DNA from: Morganella morganii
Lineage (GTDB): Bacteria; Pseudomonadota; Gammaproteobacteria; Enterobacterales; Enterobacteriaceae
Assembly: GCF_019242955.1 (NCBI RefSeq)
Contig: NZ_CP066129.1
Span: 1,550,001-1,614,000 of the forward strand
Direction of reading: 5' to 3'
Length of the DNA stretch: 64,000 nucleotides
Shown here in pieces: positions 1-10,091 of this stretch. Both the position numbers and the translations under genes were made by a program. Numbering within the stretch: position 1 is the first letter of the stretch; every line of letters begins with the position of its first letter. The notes beneath the pieces were generated by a model, which was given only the letters and a program-made list of their open reading frames with translations, searched no databases and had not been told where the DNA came from.

Positions 1-127
<127 letters not shown>

Positions 128-158
128 ATTCTGCTGATCATATCGGTCAATCATATTC

Positions 159-198
159 ATCCGGCGGCTGTTATTTCTGACACCGCCGGATTTTTTTA
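159..198 (+). terminator. Rho-independent terminator of glnB
   Basis: A perfect 9-bp inverted repeat (atccggcgg at 159-167 and ccgccggat at 183-191) is followed directly by a run of seven T. It lies 31 bases after the glnB stop. Confidence 0.85.
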
Positions 199-221
199 TC
201 TGTCAGCAAAAGGAGAAAGCA

Positions 222-491
222 GTGCGGACAATACATGTACGGGTAATACAATGGATCGTTGCGGTATGTGCGGTGGTTATTATGCTGGTGATGGCCGGGG
301 TGATTATTGTGCAGTTTGCACTGAAAGATCCCGGTCAGCATGAATTACCGGCGCTGTTTGCGCAGGTTTCCGGAATGAATTTAAATAAAGAGGAAAGCGA
401 AGAGCTGGAAACATGCATTCAGTCGGCCAAAGTGATGTATTTTTCACAGGCAGTAAAAAAGTGTGTGAACCGGGCGCGGTATAAAAACTGA
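222..491 (+). CDS. Small single-pass membrane protein, unknown function
   Basis: An 89-residue protein starting at GTG with a good Shine-Dalgarno (aaggag at 209-214, 8 bases upstream). Residues about 10-33 form one strongly hydrophobic helix after a short basic N-terminus, so it is probably an inner-membrane protein with the rest outside. The remainder is charged and contains two cysteines about 17 residues apart near the end. I do not recognise a family. It follows the glnB terminator, so it probably has its own promoter or depends on readthrough. The clear ribosome binding site and membrane segment argue that it is real. Confidence 0.55.
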   Translation: MRTIHVRVIQWIVAVCAVVIMLVMAGVIIVQFALKDPGQHELPALFAQVSGMNLNKEESEELETCIQSAKVMYFSQAVKKCVNRARYKN

Positions 492-590
492 AAAAATAAG
501 AACTAAAAAAAAGAACCAAAAAAAAGAGTAACAGTGAACCGGGCGAAAGGATGGGGTAGATATAAATTCGGCGGTTATGTTACTGTCACT

Positions 591-618
591 CGTATGTGAT
601 GTATTTTAAACACATACG
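591..618. repeat. Hairpin-forming inverted repeat
   Basis: cgtatgtg (591-598) and cacatacg (611-618) form a perfect 8-bp inverted repeat around a 12-base AT-rich loop. It lies just before the hmp-like direct repeat copy. There is no T-run, so it is not a convincing terminator. Confidence 0.5.
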
Positions 619-631
619 CTGAATATCCGGC

Positions 632-673
632 GTGTTGCTATTGTTGTTCTGTCGCGGTTATAAAGTTTTGTGC
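632..673 (+). repeat. Left copy of island-flanking direct repeat (hmp 3'-end-like)
   Basis: These 42 bases match 12858-12899 at 38 positions with no gaps, in the same orientation; the four differences are all transitions. The right copy contains the last five codons and stop of hmp plus 26 bases beyond it. This left copy is therefore best read as a degenerate duplicate of the hmp 3' end at the far side of the adhesin/regulator island. Weaker similarity may extend a few bases each side. Confidence 0.8.
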
Positions 674-1063
674 AGAATAAAACTCATAAACAAACAATAA
701 TATTCCGAAAAGTAACGAATGTTCTTTGAAAGATATTTATTTTTTCTCTGGAAGGGTATATAGAGTCCGGTAAAATATTTATGCTGTGAAAATACAGCCG
801 GAAAGTTAATAAATAGTGTAATGTCACACTATTGTTAATCAACTTTCCCTCATCAAAGATATCACCTGTCAAATTGCAGTTATTTATTCAACCCTGCCTG
901 CCTGAATAATGTCTTCATTTCTCTGCTATCCGCATACTTTTAATTTAAATATTTAATTTTAATCCAAACTTAATTGATTGATTTATATGGCTATAGTTAT
1001 TGTCAGCGAATGGCGGTGACGTCTTCGAAATATCTGATTTATTATTACAAAACGGGTAAGGTG

Positions 1064-1204
1064 ATGACTTTTTATAAAAGCACGGGTATCGTAATTGCAA
1101 CAATCTTATTATCTGTGTGCTCAGGGGTAACTGCACAACATAAAATGAAAGTACCCGCGACAAACATGCCTGCATTGACGGGTTTATTTTTCTCAGAGGC
1201 ATAA
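1064..1204 (+). CDS. Possible small secreted peptide (46 aa)
   Basis: The open frame extends back to 974, but the ATG at 1064 gives a protein beginning MTFYKSTGIVIATILLSVC, which looks like a signal peptide. A cleavage site after VTA would leave a mature peptide of about 21 residues. The ribosome binding site is weak (ggg 7 bases upstream; aagg too close). No family is recognised. It sits in the AT-rich stretch before the adhesin gene. It could be a chance ORF; only the signal-like N-terminus supports it. Confidence 0.3.
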   Translation: MTFYKSTGIVIATILLSVCSGVTAQHKMKVPATNMPALTGLFFSEA

Positions 1205-1523
1205 ATCAGGGGCTGTTTAACACTTGTTCCCGGAATTACAGCAATATCAGTCGCAATTACACATTACATAATATTAACAACATAATATTAACAATACAAT
1301 ATTAAAAAAATCATGAATGGCTATTTCTGATGAACTACTATCAATGACCCTCAATAAGAAGCCTGGTGTGCTGAAGTACAGTACACCGCCTTTGTTTGGG
1401 TGAAATATAATTTCAGGACATTAACGAATATTTAACCTGCTCCTCCTCTGGTATTAATAACGGCACCGTAAGGGATGATATTTTCTGTCGTCCTTTGCGA
1501 TGCTTGTGCATAGGAAATATATA
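1205..1523. other. AT-rich leader region of the adhesin gene
   Basis: About 320 bases with no convincing gene. It is AT-rich and contains a short repeated motif (acataatattaacaa around 1266-1290). It presumably carries the adhesin promoter and 5' leader, but I could not pick a -35/-10 pair with confidence. Confidence 0.4.
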
Positions 1524-4500
1524 ATGAACAAACGTATTCGCCGTTTCCCCCGACTTAACCGTCAGGTGGTTACTGCGTGGCTGGTGATCCTCACCCAGCT
1601 GTTCACTCCGCTCATGTTATCCCTCCCGGCCCGTGCAGCTTTCCGCACGTCTGCTGCTGATGATCAGGCGGTCCGTGAGACCATTGAGGGCATGAATGCG
1701 ATGATGATGCCCGGGCAGGATGGCTTCTTCTCTTCCGGCAGCAGTGCAGCGGTAACCGCACACGACATCCCGGCTCATGACAACACCGTCCGCCGGGATG
1801 ACATCTTCAGTGCCCTGCCGGATCTGGGCAGCCCGAAAACCACGGATGCAGACGGTAAAAAAGACTACCTGACGTCCGGCGATGACAACCGGTCCGGCAG
1901 TGGTGCCGCCCGGGTGGCGCAGGGCGTCAGTCAGGTGGGCAGCATGCTCTCACAGGAGAACACGAACGCCCTCGATGCCTCTGTCGGCTACGCCCGGAGC
2001 ATGGGTGAGAACCTCATTAACCAGCAGGTCACCGACTGGCTGAACCAGTTCGGTCACGCCAGGGTGCAGTTCGGCTCTGACCGCACCGGAGATGCGGACC
2101 TGCTGATCCCTTTGCATGAAACACCGGACAGTCTGCTTTTCTCTCAGGCCGGCATCCGTGCTAACGAAGACCGCACCACGGCGAATGCCGGGGTCGGCTA
2201 TCGTCATATGCAGGATGAATGGATGTGGGGCGTCAATACCTTCTGGGACCACGACATGACCGGGAACAACTCCCGTCTGGGTGTCGGGGGAGAGCTGTGG
2301 GCTGACTACCTGAAAGTGTCTGCCAACGGCTACTTTCGCCTGACAAACTGGCATCAGTCTGCGCCGGACGCGATGCGCGACTACGACGAACGTCCGGCTA
2401 ACGGATTTGACATCCGCACCGAAGCTTATCTGCCGTCTTACCCGCAACTCGGCGCTTTTGCCCGCTATGAACAGTATTTTGGTGACGGTATTGATCCGGG
2501 CTACAGCACGACGCCGGGTGATCTGAAAAACAATCCGTCTGCCACTACCCTGGGGCTGACCTATACCCCGGTACCGCTGGTGACCTTCCGGGGGCAGACC
2601 GCGTTCGGTGATGACAACGACAGCAGTATCGGCATGGACATCACCTACCGGTTTGGCGTGCCGCTCTCCCGTCAGCTTGACAGTGAGAACGTCGATCTGA
2701 TGCGCAGTCTGGCCGGGAACCGCTACGACTTTGTTGACCGTAACTACAACATCGTCATGCAGTACCGTAAGCAGGAACTGCTGTCCATCTCTCTGCCGGC
2801 GCGTATGGATGGTGAAGCCGCCGGGGTTCTGAGCGTGCCGCTGACCGTGAATAAAGCGAAGTACGGCCTGAAGTCCGTAGACTGGTCCGCACCGGAGCTG
2901 ACCTCACAGGGCGGACGACTGGTGATGACTTCTCTGACCACCGCCAGCCTGACTTTGCCTGCATACGTATTTACCCGCAGCAATGAACCACAGATCTACC
3001 GCGTCTCCGCCACCGGGACTGACACTGAAGGCAATGTCTCCAATACTGCCGTGATGTGGGTGGGGGTTCGTCCGTCTCAGGAAACTATTACCAGTCTGAC
3101 TGTCACCCCGGGAACCCCGGTGATGGCCGACAACAAAAATACCTTTACCGCCGCGGCAGTGGTGCTGGATGAGAAAAATGTCCCGCTGGCCGGACGTGAA
3201 ATTACCTTCACCACAGCAGGCTTCCGGGACAACACCGCCGTGACACTGCTGGATAACAGCGGTCACGCGGACAGCAGCCAGACCGTGGTAACCGACAGCC
3301 AGGGTCGTGCCACTGTGAAGGTGCGCAGTAAGGTCTCCGGCAGCGGCAACGTGAAAGCTGCCATGAAAAACGGCAACAGCCTGGCGGAAGAGCTGACTTT
3401 TGCCGCCGATATTACCTCCGCGCAGATACGTACTCTGACCCTGACGCACGACAAGGCGCTGGCCAACGGCAAGGCCATGAATGAAGCCCTGGCGACAGTT
3501 CAGGATCAGTTCGGTAACCCGGTGGAAAACTTCACCCTGAGTGCGGATGCATCCAACGGGGCACAGATGCAAACCCCGTCGCAGGTCACTGATGCTGCCG
3601 GACAGATCACTGCCCGCTTCAGCAACAACATAGCCGGCCAGTCCGTTCTGACAGTCAGCGGTACCGGCACACAGAAAAGCGTCAGCGCGCAGTTTATGGT
3701 GGATATCAGCCATGCGCAGATAGATACTCTGAAGGTTGAAAAAGATAATGCTTACGCTAACGACCAGGCGCAGGACAGCGTGCGGCTGACGGTCACGGAT
3801 GATAATCACAACGTGCTGCCGGGTCTGCCGGTCACCATCACCGTTCCGGCCGGGGCGCACTACACCACCCGGCCTGCCGGTAACCTGACGGACAGTCAGG
3901 GCCAGCTGCTGGTGAACATCACCAGTCATAAAGTGGGCACCGACACCTACCGGTTTGGCATTAACGGCAATAACAAAGACACCCCGCTGAGCTTTGTGGC
4001 GGATCCGTCCACGGCAGCCATTACCCGGGGCAACCTGACGGTCACGAAAGATAATGCCGTGGCCAACGGCAGCGACACCAACGAAGTGATGGCCAAAGTC
4101 ACCGATGCGAACGGCTACCCGGTCACAAACATGGCGGTCACCTTCAGTGCGGGTAACGGCGCGAAAATTACCGCCACCGGTACCACCGGGGCAGACGGTA
4201 CCGTGAAGGTCACCCTGACGAATCTCAAATCCGGCACCGCACCGGTGACGGCCTCGGTCAACAACAGCACCCGGCAGGTGAGCACCACCTTTACTGTGGA
4301 TGAGGGCACCGTCACCATCAGCAAGGGCAACCTGACCGTCACAAAAGATAACGCGACAGCCAACGGCACCGATACCAACGAAGTCATGGCGAAAGTCACG
4401 GACGCTTCAGGCAATCCGGCCCCCGGCATCATGGTTAACTTCAGTGCGGACAATGGCGCGACGATTGCGGCGACCGGCAAAACGGGTACAGACGGCACGG

Positions 4501-7500
4501 TCAAAGTGACCCTGACCAGCCTGAAGGCCGGAACCATTGCCGTGAAAGCGACCCTGAAAAACGGCAATAATCAGCAGGTGAACACTACCTTTGTGGCTGA
4601 CAGCAGCACTGCCGCCATCACCAAAGGCAACCTGACTGTTACCCGGGATGGTGCGAAAGCCGACGACACTGATACCAACGAAGTGATGGCTAAAGTCACT
4701 GACACCAACGGTAACCCGGTGGCCAACGTCAGCGTAGACTTCAGTGCGAATAACAGCGCAAAAATCACCGCCACCGGCAAAACGGCTGCGGACGGTACCG
4801 TGAAGGTCACGCTGACCAGCCTGAAAGCGGGCGTTGCTGCGGTGACCGCGAAAGTGAACACCAACAGCCAGTCTGTGAACACCACCTTTAAGGCTGACTC
4901 AACCACGGCAACACTGACCAAAAGCAACCTGACGGTGACCGCTGACGGCGCAATTGCCAATGGCAAGGCCACCAACGAAGTGATGGCGAAGGTCACCGAT
5001 GCGGGCGGAAATATCCTGTCCGGTATTCAGGTGGACTTCAGCGCGAACAACAGTGCGAAAATTATTGCCTCCGGCACGACAGGGGCAGACGGAACGGTAA
5101 AAGTTACGCTGACCAGCACGGTTGCAGGTATTGCCGTAGTTACGGCGACCGTGAACACAACCAGTCAGACGGTGAACACCACCTTTGTGCCTGATACGTC
5201 CACTGCCGGCATCATTAAAGGTAACCTGACGGTCACCAAAGATGATGCGATTGCAGACGGTAAAGCCACCAACGAAGTGATGGCCAAAGTTACCGATGCG
5301 GGCGGCAACGTGCTGGCCGGTATTAAAGTGGACTTCAGTGCGGATAACGGCGCGAAAATCGCGGCAACCGGCACCACCGGTGCTGACGGTACGGTAAAAG
5401 TCACCCTGACCAGCACCACCGCAGGTACGGCTGTTGTGACCGCGAAAACCGGCACCAGCGGCAGCCAGTCCGTCAACACCACCTTTAAGGCGGATACCGG
5501 TACGGCGACCATCACTCAGGGCAACCTGACGGTGACCCGGGATGATGCGATTGCCGACGGTAACGCCACCAACGAAGTGATGGCCAAAGTCACTGACGCC
5601 AACGGTAACGTCCTGTCCGGTATTCAGGTGGACTTCAGCGCCAACAACGGTGCGAAAATTGCCGCAACCGGCACTACCGGGGCTGACGGTACGGTAAAAG
5701 TCACCCTGACCAACATCACCGCAGGTACCACCGCCGTGACCGCGAAAGCGGGTACCAGCGGCAGTCAGACAGTCAACACCAACTTTAAGGCTGACCCGTC
5801 CACGGCAACGCTGGCGAAAGGCGACCTGGTCGTGACGCAGGATAACGCTGTTGCTGACGGCAGCGCCACTAACGAAGTGCAGGCCAAAGTCACCGACGCC
5901 AACGGCAACCTGCTGTCCGGTATCAAAGTAGACCTCACTGCGGCGAACGGCGCGAAAATCGTGGCGACAGGCACTACCGGTGCAGACGGCACGGTCAAAG
6001 CGACGCTGACGAACACCACTGCGGGCAAGACCCCGGTTACGGCCACCATCAGCAGCACCGGCAGTACCCGGACGGTGAACACCACCTTTGATGCGAATGC
6101 CGGCACGGCCACCATCATCAAGGGTAACCTGACGGTCACCGTGGATGACGCAACAGCGGATGGTAAAGCTACCAACGAAGTGATGGCCAAAGTCACCGAT
6201 GCAGGCGGCAATGTGCTGTCCGGTATCACGGTCGGCTTCACGGCGGACAATAACGCCACCATTATTGCCGGCGGCAAAACCGGCACCGACGGTACCGTGA
6301 AAGTGACCCTGACCAGCCTGAAGGCCGGAGTGGTGAACGTCACGGCGACGGTGAACAAAAACAGTCAGACGGTGAAAACCACCTTTAAGGCTGACAGCAG
6401 CACTGCAAACATCACTCAGGGTAACCTGACTGTAACCAAAGATGATGCAACGGCTGACGGTAAAGCCACTAACGAAGTCATGGCGAAAGTCACTGACGCG
6501 AACGGTAACCTGGTGTCCGGTGTGACGGTGAACTTCACTGCCACCAATGGTGCATCCGTTATCGGAAGCGGGACCACAGCAGCGGACGGTACGGTGAAGG
6601 TCACCCTGACTAACCTTCACGCCGGTAAGGCTATCGTCACCGCGAAAGTGAACACCAGCAGTCAGTCTGTTGATACTCACTTTACGGCAGATAGCGGGAC
6701 AGCCGTCCTGACCAAAGGAAATCTGACCGTTACGGCAGACGATGCCATTGCAGACGGTAAGGCAACCAACGAAGTCATGGCGAAAGTCACTGACGCCAAC
6801 GGTAACCTGCTGTCCGGCGTTCAGGTTGATTTCACGGCGACCAACAGCGCGAAAATCATCGCCAGCGGCACCACCGGTGCAGACGGTACCGTCAAGGTGA
6901 CCCTGACCAGCCTGAAAGCAGGCCCGGCAGACGTGACGGCGACGGTGAATAAAACCAGCCAGACGGTTACCACGACCTTTAACGCTGACCCGTCCACAGC
7001 GACCATCACCAAAGGTAACCTGACAGTCACGCAGGATAACGCCATTGCCAACGGCACCGACACTAACGAAGTGATGGCGACAGTCACGGATGCGAACGGC
7101 AACCTGCTGTCCGGTATCGATGCCGGCTTTACGGCAGACAACGGTGCTGTTATTACCGCTACCGGCAAAACTGCCGCAGACGGCACGGTGAAGGTGACGC
7201 TGACCAGCAACAAAGGCGGCATCGTCATTGTCACTGCGACGGTGGACGGTACCAGCAACAGTCAGTCGGTGAATACCACATTCGCCTACGATGTTGATGC
7301 CGCTGCGTTTGACCTGTCAACGGGTGCAGATAACGCGATAGCTGACGGGAAAGCGTTTGATGAAGCGGTCATGGAAGTGGTGGAAATTAGCACTGGCGCC
7401 CCGATTTCGGGGGTGAAAATTGACTTTGAGGGTGACAATGCCCCAGGCAAACAGACCAGTGTAACAACAGGCGCTAACGGGAAAGCAGTGCTGCCAGTCA

Positions 7501-9707
7501 CGAGTCTTAAAGCTGGTACCATCACGATGACAGGCAGCTACAATGGGACCCTGAAAGGGGAGACTTACCTCAACTTTATCGGTGATGCCGGAACGGCAAC
7601 CATCATCAACGGTGACCTGACTGTCACAAAAGACAACGCGGTTGCAGACGGTAAAGCCACCAACGAAGTCCGGGCAAAAGTCACCGATGCCAACGGCAAC
7701 GTGGTTCCGGATGTGGATGTGGCCTTCAGCGCAGATAACGGCGCAATTATTGCGGCGACGGGCAAAACTGACCGGGACGGTCTCGTGAAAGTGACCCTGA
7801 CCAGCCAGACCGCCGGTGTGGCAAATGTCACAGCCACGGTGAACAAAGTCAGCCAGAAAGTCGCAACCACGTTCAAGGTTGATGAAACCAAACTGGTTTT
7901 CATTGTCGGGAAATTTGCTGGCGCGAACTGCGTTGTTAGTGATAAATGGCAGAAATCTTGCAATGCAATTGTTCAGATCGGAGACCAAAATGGTAAGCCT
8001 GTCGATGGAGTTAAGGTCAGCTTTACGGCAGAGAATGGTGTGACTATCGGTCGCGTTGGGGATGCCGATAAAGAAAGTGACGTAACGATTCCTGACAATA
8101 TGGTCGCTTCGAGTAGCGATAATCACGGGTGGTTAAGAGTATATCCTGTCAACACAACAGTAATGGATGATGTGGTCATTACAGCAACGCTGCCAAATGG
8201 TGTCAGTAAGAAGATACACGGTAGTTTTGTTGCAGACAAGGGAACAGCAACCCTCGTGAAGGGCAATCTGACCGTTACGAAGGACAATGCTCTGGCTGAC
8301 AATAAAGATACTAACGAAGTGCAGGCAAAAGTTACTGACAAGTTTGGTAACGTTGTTCCGAATTATACCGTGAGCTTTGACGCCCCAGCCTCACAGGCCA
8401 ATCTATCAAATAGATCTATGGCAACAGGCGATGATGGCATCGCTAAAGTAACACTGACAGCGCAGGCGGGTGGTCAGGTAGTTGTTACGGCTGAGGCTGG
8501 TCTGCACACAGAGCAAGTCACCATCACCTTTACGCCTGATGAAAGCAAGGCGAACATTGCCGATGGCGACCTGACGGTTACGCAGGATAACGCGGTTGCA
8601 GATGGTAAGGCCACCAATGAAGTGCAGGCGAAAGTCACCCATGCAAATGGTAAACCGTTCGCTGGTATCAATGTCGACTTCACTGCTGATAACGGTGCTG
8701 TGATTGTGGCATCGGGTGTCTCGGGTACGGATGGTACAGTGAAAGCCACCCTGACCAGTACCAAGGCAGGTCCGGCTAACGTGACGGCCATGCTGAAAAA
8801 CGGTGTCAGTCAGACGGTTGCGCCGACATTTGTGGGGGACCCTGCAACAGCGCTGATTGAGCAGGGTAATCTGATTGTGACGAAAGACAAAGCTCTGGCA
8901 GACGGAAAGGATACCGGTGAGGTTGAGGCGACAGTCACTGATGCCAATGGTAACCTTGTACCAGATACTGAAGTATCGTTTAGTGCGGATAATAAGGTGT
9001 TCTTCACAGGTAAAACTCGCGCTGGCGGGACGATAAGCGCTTCTCTGACTCATACCACTGAGGGTTCTGTTGATGTCACAGCTGCGTTGAATAATGGTGC
9101 CAATGCGTCAGTATCCGTTAATTTTATGAAGGTTAGTAAAATTACAGGTGCGATTATTCATGCTGCAGGTAAAAATGACGCCAGGCCCCGGGGGGTGACA
9201 AAAGGTTTTCCCGGCGCCGGGTTTAAAGGTGCAGTCTTTCAGCTCCAGATAGATGGCTTAACGACGTCAAACAGTGATTATCAGTGGAGCAGCAGTTCAT
9301 CATCGGCTGATGTTGACCAGACAGGTACTGTAACCCTTAATTCAGGGGGAGCTGTAACAATAACTGCTGCGCCAAAAGACGGGGGTGCACCGCTTAAATA
9401 TGATTTTAACGTGAAAAAGTGGTTTACTTTTATAACAACAGCGAGTTCTGTTGCAGATATATCAACCGCTTGCCAGCCCTATGGCGAATGGGCGCATGAA
9501 GCTGATGTCATGCCGTCATCGGTTAATAGTATGAATCAATGGCCATATACATACTTTTTGGCTGGTTTTGTGCCCGGTGCTGTAAATAATTACTGGGTGT
9601 TAGAGGATAGTTTAATTAACCACTATTTCAATCTGACGGATGGTTATATGATGGAGAATGCAACCGCAATATCAAATGGCAGGGCAATATGTGTAAGGAA
9701 TTTCTGA
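1524..9707 (+). CDS. Giant invasin/intimin-family inverse autotransporter adhesin
   Basis: A 2727-residue outer-membrane adhesin. The ATG at 1524 is chosen over the one at 1500 because aggaa lies 7 bases upstream and the protein then begins with a basic stretch and a long signal peptide ending LSLPARA (cleavage near residue 38). Residues about 145-395 resemble the inverse-autotransporter beta-barrel (GYRHMQDEWMWGVNTFWDHD, QFGHARVQFG). From about residue 525 come some 20 Ig-like (Big_1/invasin type) domains of about 100 residues. Most carry a version of GNLTVTKDNAxADGxxTNEV, then AKVTDAxGN and TGADGTVKVTLTS. The last about 190 residues differ and contain two cysteines (STACQPYGEW and AICVRNF), like the C-type-lectin-like tip of invasin and intimin. 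I see no LysM domain. The barrel should export the repeat stalk to the surface for host or surface adhesion. The ligand is unknown. A terminator follows, and convergent ToxR/FidL-like genes lie downstream. Confidence 0.93.
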   Translation: MNKRIRRFPRLNRQVVTAWLVILTQLFTPLMLSLPARAAFRTSAADDQAVRETIEGMNAMMMPGQDGFFSSGSSAAVTAHDIPAHDNTVRRDDIFSALPDLGSPKTTDADGKKDYLTSGDDNRSGSGAARVAQGVSQVGSMLSQENTNALDASVGYARSMGENLINQQVTDWLNQFGHARVQFGSDRTGDADLLIPLHETPDSLLFSQAGIRANEDRTTANAGVGYRHMQDEWMWGVNTFWDHDMTGNNSRLGVGGELWADYLKVSANGYFRLTNWHQSAPDAMRDYDERPANGFDIRTEAYLPSYPQLGAFARYEQYFGDGIDPGYSTTPGDLKNNPSATTLGLTYTPVPLVTFRGQTAFGDDNDSSIGMDITYRFGVPLSRQLDSENVDLMRSLAGNRYDFVDRNYNIVMQYRKQELLSISLPARMDGEAAGVLSVPLTVNKAKYGLKSVDWSAPELTSQGGRLVMTSLTTASLTLPAYVFTRSNEPQIYRVSATGTDTEGNVSNTAVMWVGVRPSQETITSLTVTPGTPVMADNKNTFTAAAVVLDEKNVPLAGREITFTTAGFRDNTAVTLLDNSGHADSSQTVVTDSQGRATVKVRSKVSGSGNVKAAMKNGNSLAEELTFAADITSAQIRTLTLTHDKALANGKAMNEALATVQDQFGNPVENFTLSADASNGAQMQTPSQVTDAAGQITARFSNNIAGQSVLTVSGTGTQKSVSAQFMVDISHAQIDTLKVEKDNAYANDQAQDSVRLTVTDDNHNVLPGLPVTITVPAGAHYTTRPAGNLTDSQGQLLVNITSHKVGTDTYRFGINGNNKDTPLSFVADPSTAAITRGNLTVTKDNAVANGSDTNEVMAKVTDANGYPVTNMAVTFSAGNGAKITATGTTGADGTVKVTLTNLKSGTAPVTASVNNSTRQVSTTFTVDEGTVTISKGNLTVTKDNATANGTDTNEVMAKVTDASGNPAPGIMVNFSADNGATIAATGKTGTDGTVKVTLTSLKAGTIAVKATLKNGNNQQVNTTFVADSSTAAITKGNLTVTRDGAKADDTDTNEVMAKVTDTNGNPVANVSVDFSANNSAKITATGKTAADGTVKVTLTSLKAGVAAVTAKVNTNSQSVNTTFKADSTTATLTKSNLTVTADGAIANGKATNEVMAKVTDAGGNILSGIQVDFSANNSAKIIASGTTGADGTVKVTLTSTVAGIAVVTATVNTTSQTVNTTFVPDTSTAGIIKGNLTVTKDDAIADGKATNEVMAKVTDAGGNVLAGIKVDFSADNGAKIAATGTTGADGTVKVTLTSTTAGTAVVTAKTGTSGSQSVNTTFKADTGTATITQGNLTVTRDDAIADGNATNEVMAKVTDANGNVLSGIQVDFSANNGAKIAATGTTGADGTVKVTLTNITAGTTAVTAKAGTSGSQTVNTNFKADPSTATLAKGDLVVTQDNAVADGSATNEVQAKVTDANGNLLSGIKVDLTAANGAKIVATGTTGADGTVKATLTNTTAGKTPVTATISSTGSTRTVNTTFDANAGTATIIKGNLTVTVDDATADGKATNEVMAKVTDAGGNVLSGITVGFTADNNATIIAGGKTGTDGTVKVTLTSLKAGVVNVTATVNKNSQTVKTTFKADSSTANITQGNLTVTKDDATADGKATNEVMAKVTDANGNLVSGVTVNFTATNGASVIGSGTTAADGTVKVTLTNLHAGKAIVTAKVNTSSQSVDTHFTADSGTAVLTKGNLTVTADDAIADGKATNEVMAKVTDANGNLLSGVQVDFTATNSAKIIASGTTGADGTVKVTLTSLKAGPADVTATVNKTSQTVTTTFNADPSTATITKGNLTVTQDNAIANGTDTNEVMATVTDANGNLLSGIDAGFTADNGAVITATGKTAADGTVKVTLTSNKGGIVIVTATVDGTSNSQSVNTTFAYDVDAAAFDLSTGADNAIADGKAFDEAVMEVVEISTGAPISGVKIDFEGDNAPGKQTSVTTGANGKAVLPVTSLKAGTITMTGSYNGTLKGETYLNFIGDAGTATIINGDLTVTKDNAVADGKATNEVRAKVTDANGNVVPDVDVAFSADNGAIIAATGKTDRDGLVKVTLTSQTAGVANVTATVNKVSQKVATTFKVDETKLVFIVGKFAGANCVVSDKWQKSCNAIVQIGDQNGKPVDGVKVSFTAENGVTIGRVGDADKESDVTIPDNMVASSSDNHGWLRVYPVNTTVMDDVVITATLPNGVSKKIHGSFVADKGTATLVKGNLTVTKDNALADNKDTNEVQAKVTDKFGNVVPNYTVSFDAPASQANLSNRSMATGDDGIAKVTLTAQAGGQVVVTAEAGLHTEQVTITFTPDESKANIADGDLTVTQDNAVADGKATNEVQAKVTHANGKPFAGINVDFTADNGAVIVASGVSGTDGTVKATLTSTKAGPANVTAMLKNGVSQTVAPTFVGDPATALIEQGNLIVTKDKALADGKDTGEVEATVTDANGNLVPDTEVSFSADNKVFFTGKTRAGGTISASLTHTTEGSVDVTAALNNGANASVSVNFMKVSKITGAIIHAAGKNDARPRGVTKGFPGAGFKGAVFQLQIDGLTTSNSDYQWSSSSSSADVDQTGTVTLNSGGAVTITAAPKDGGAPLKYDFNVKKWFTFITTASSVADISTACQPYGEWAHEADVMPSSVNSMNQWPYTYFLAGFVPGAVNNYWVLEDSLINHYFNLTDGYMMENATAISNGRAICVRNF
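3096..9130 (+). repeat. Array of about 20 Ig-like domain repeats (period about 300 bp)
   Basis: Repeat units within the adhesin gene begin near 3096, 3435, 3726, 4029, 4325, 4626, 4924, 5220, 5520, 5820, 6123, 6420, 6717, 7014, 7317, 7611, 7890, 8262, 8562 and 8865. Units between about 4029 and 7300 are the most alike at DNA level (aacctgacggt, aacgaagtgatggc, gacggtac recur), so this block should be prone to recombination and to assembly collapse. The first three units and those after 7300 are more diverged. Confidence 0.85.
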
Positions 9708-9719
9708 TCTGATAAAAAG

Positions 9720-9750
9720 GCCTCACCTGAAACTCAGGTGAGGCTGTATT
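9720..9750 (+). terminator. Terminator of the adhesin gene
   Basis: A perfect 11-bp stem (gcctcacctga at 9720-9730, tcaggtgaggc at 9734-9744) with a 3-base loop and the T-rich tail tgtattt. It lies 13 bases after the adhesin stop. Confidence 0.85.
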
Positions 9751-10038
9751 TCAATATGGGGGAAGTATATCTGAAAGTACATAAAAATATTCTTTAAAAT
9801 AATATATTAGTAATAAAGAGATAATTTCAGCTGCAAATATCTTTCAGTAACCAGACCTCTCATTAATTTTGTATTTGTTCTGTTCCCTGATATCAGCCTG
9901 TTATTTTCAGGCAGTAAAAATTCTGTGATCTTATTTCATCCGGAGTACTATATGGCATGCCTCTTGTAAGAGCGGAAAACCCGGTCTGTGGCCGCCTGTA
10001 TCAGGCGGGGGATAATATACAGATAAGTTGTGAGCCGG
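9751..10038. other. Intergenic region between convergent adhesin and fidL-like gene
   Basis: No credible gene is seen. It is AT-rich up to about 9950. A short GC hairpin (cgcctg tat caggcg, near 9995-10010) is the only other structure noticed. Confidence 0.5.
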
Positions 10039-10066
10039 AAAAAAACACGCCCGGTTAAAGGCGTGT
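10039..10066 (-). terminator. Terminator of the regulator/fidL-like operon
   Basis: Read on the minus strand, a 7-bp stem (acacgcc/ggcgtgt, plus-strand 10045-10051 and 10060-10066) is followed by seven T (A-run 10039-10045). It lies about 25 bases after the stop of the fidL-like gene. Confidence 0.75.
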
Positions 10067-10091
10067 GAGGGGCGCGGAGACACAGAATAAC

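Noticed and set aside
632-673. Left repeat as a second functional hmp end or gene
   Set aside because: Only a few codons of hmp remain and the frame is not open; it is a remnant repeat, not a gene.
2904-3929. Long minus-strand open frames across the adhesin (for example 2904-3929, 4899-6680, 7317-8126)
   Set aside because: They lie antisense to a repeat-rich gene with biased codons, repeat the same low-complexity peptides and have no ribosome binding site or recognisable family.
4029-7310. Repeats of the adhesin as a CRISPR-like array
   Set aside because: Period about 300 bp, in frame and coding for Ig-like domains; no short repeats with unique spacers.
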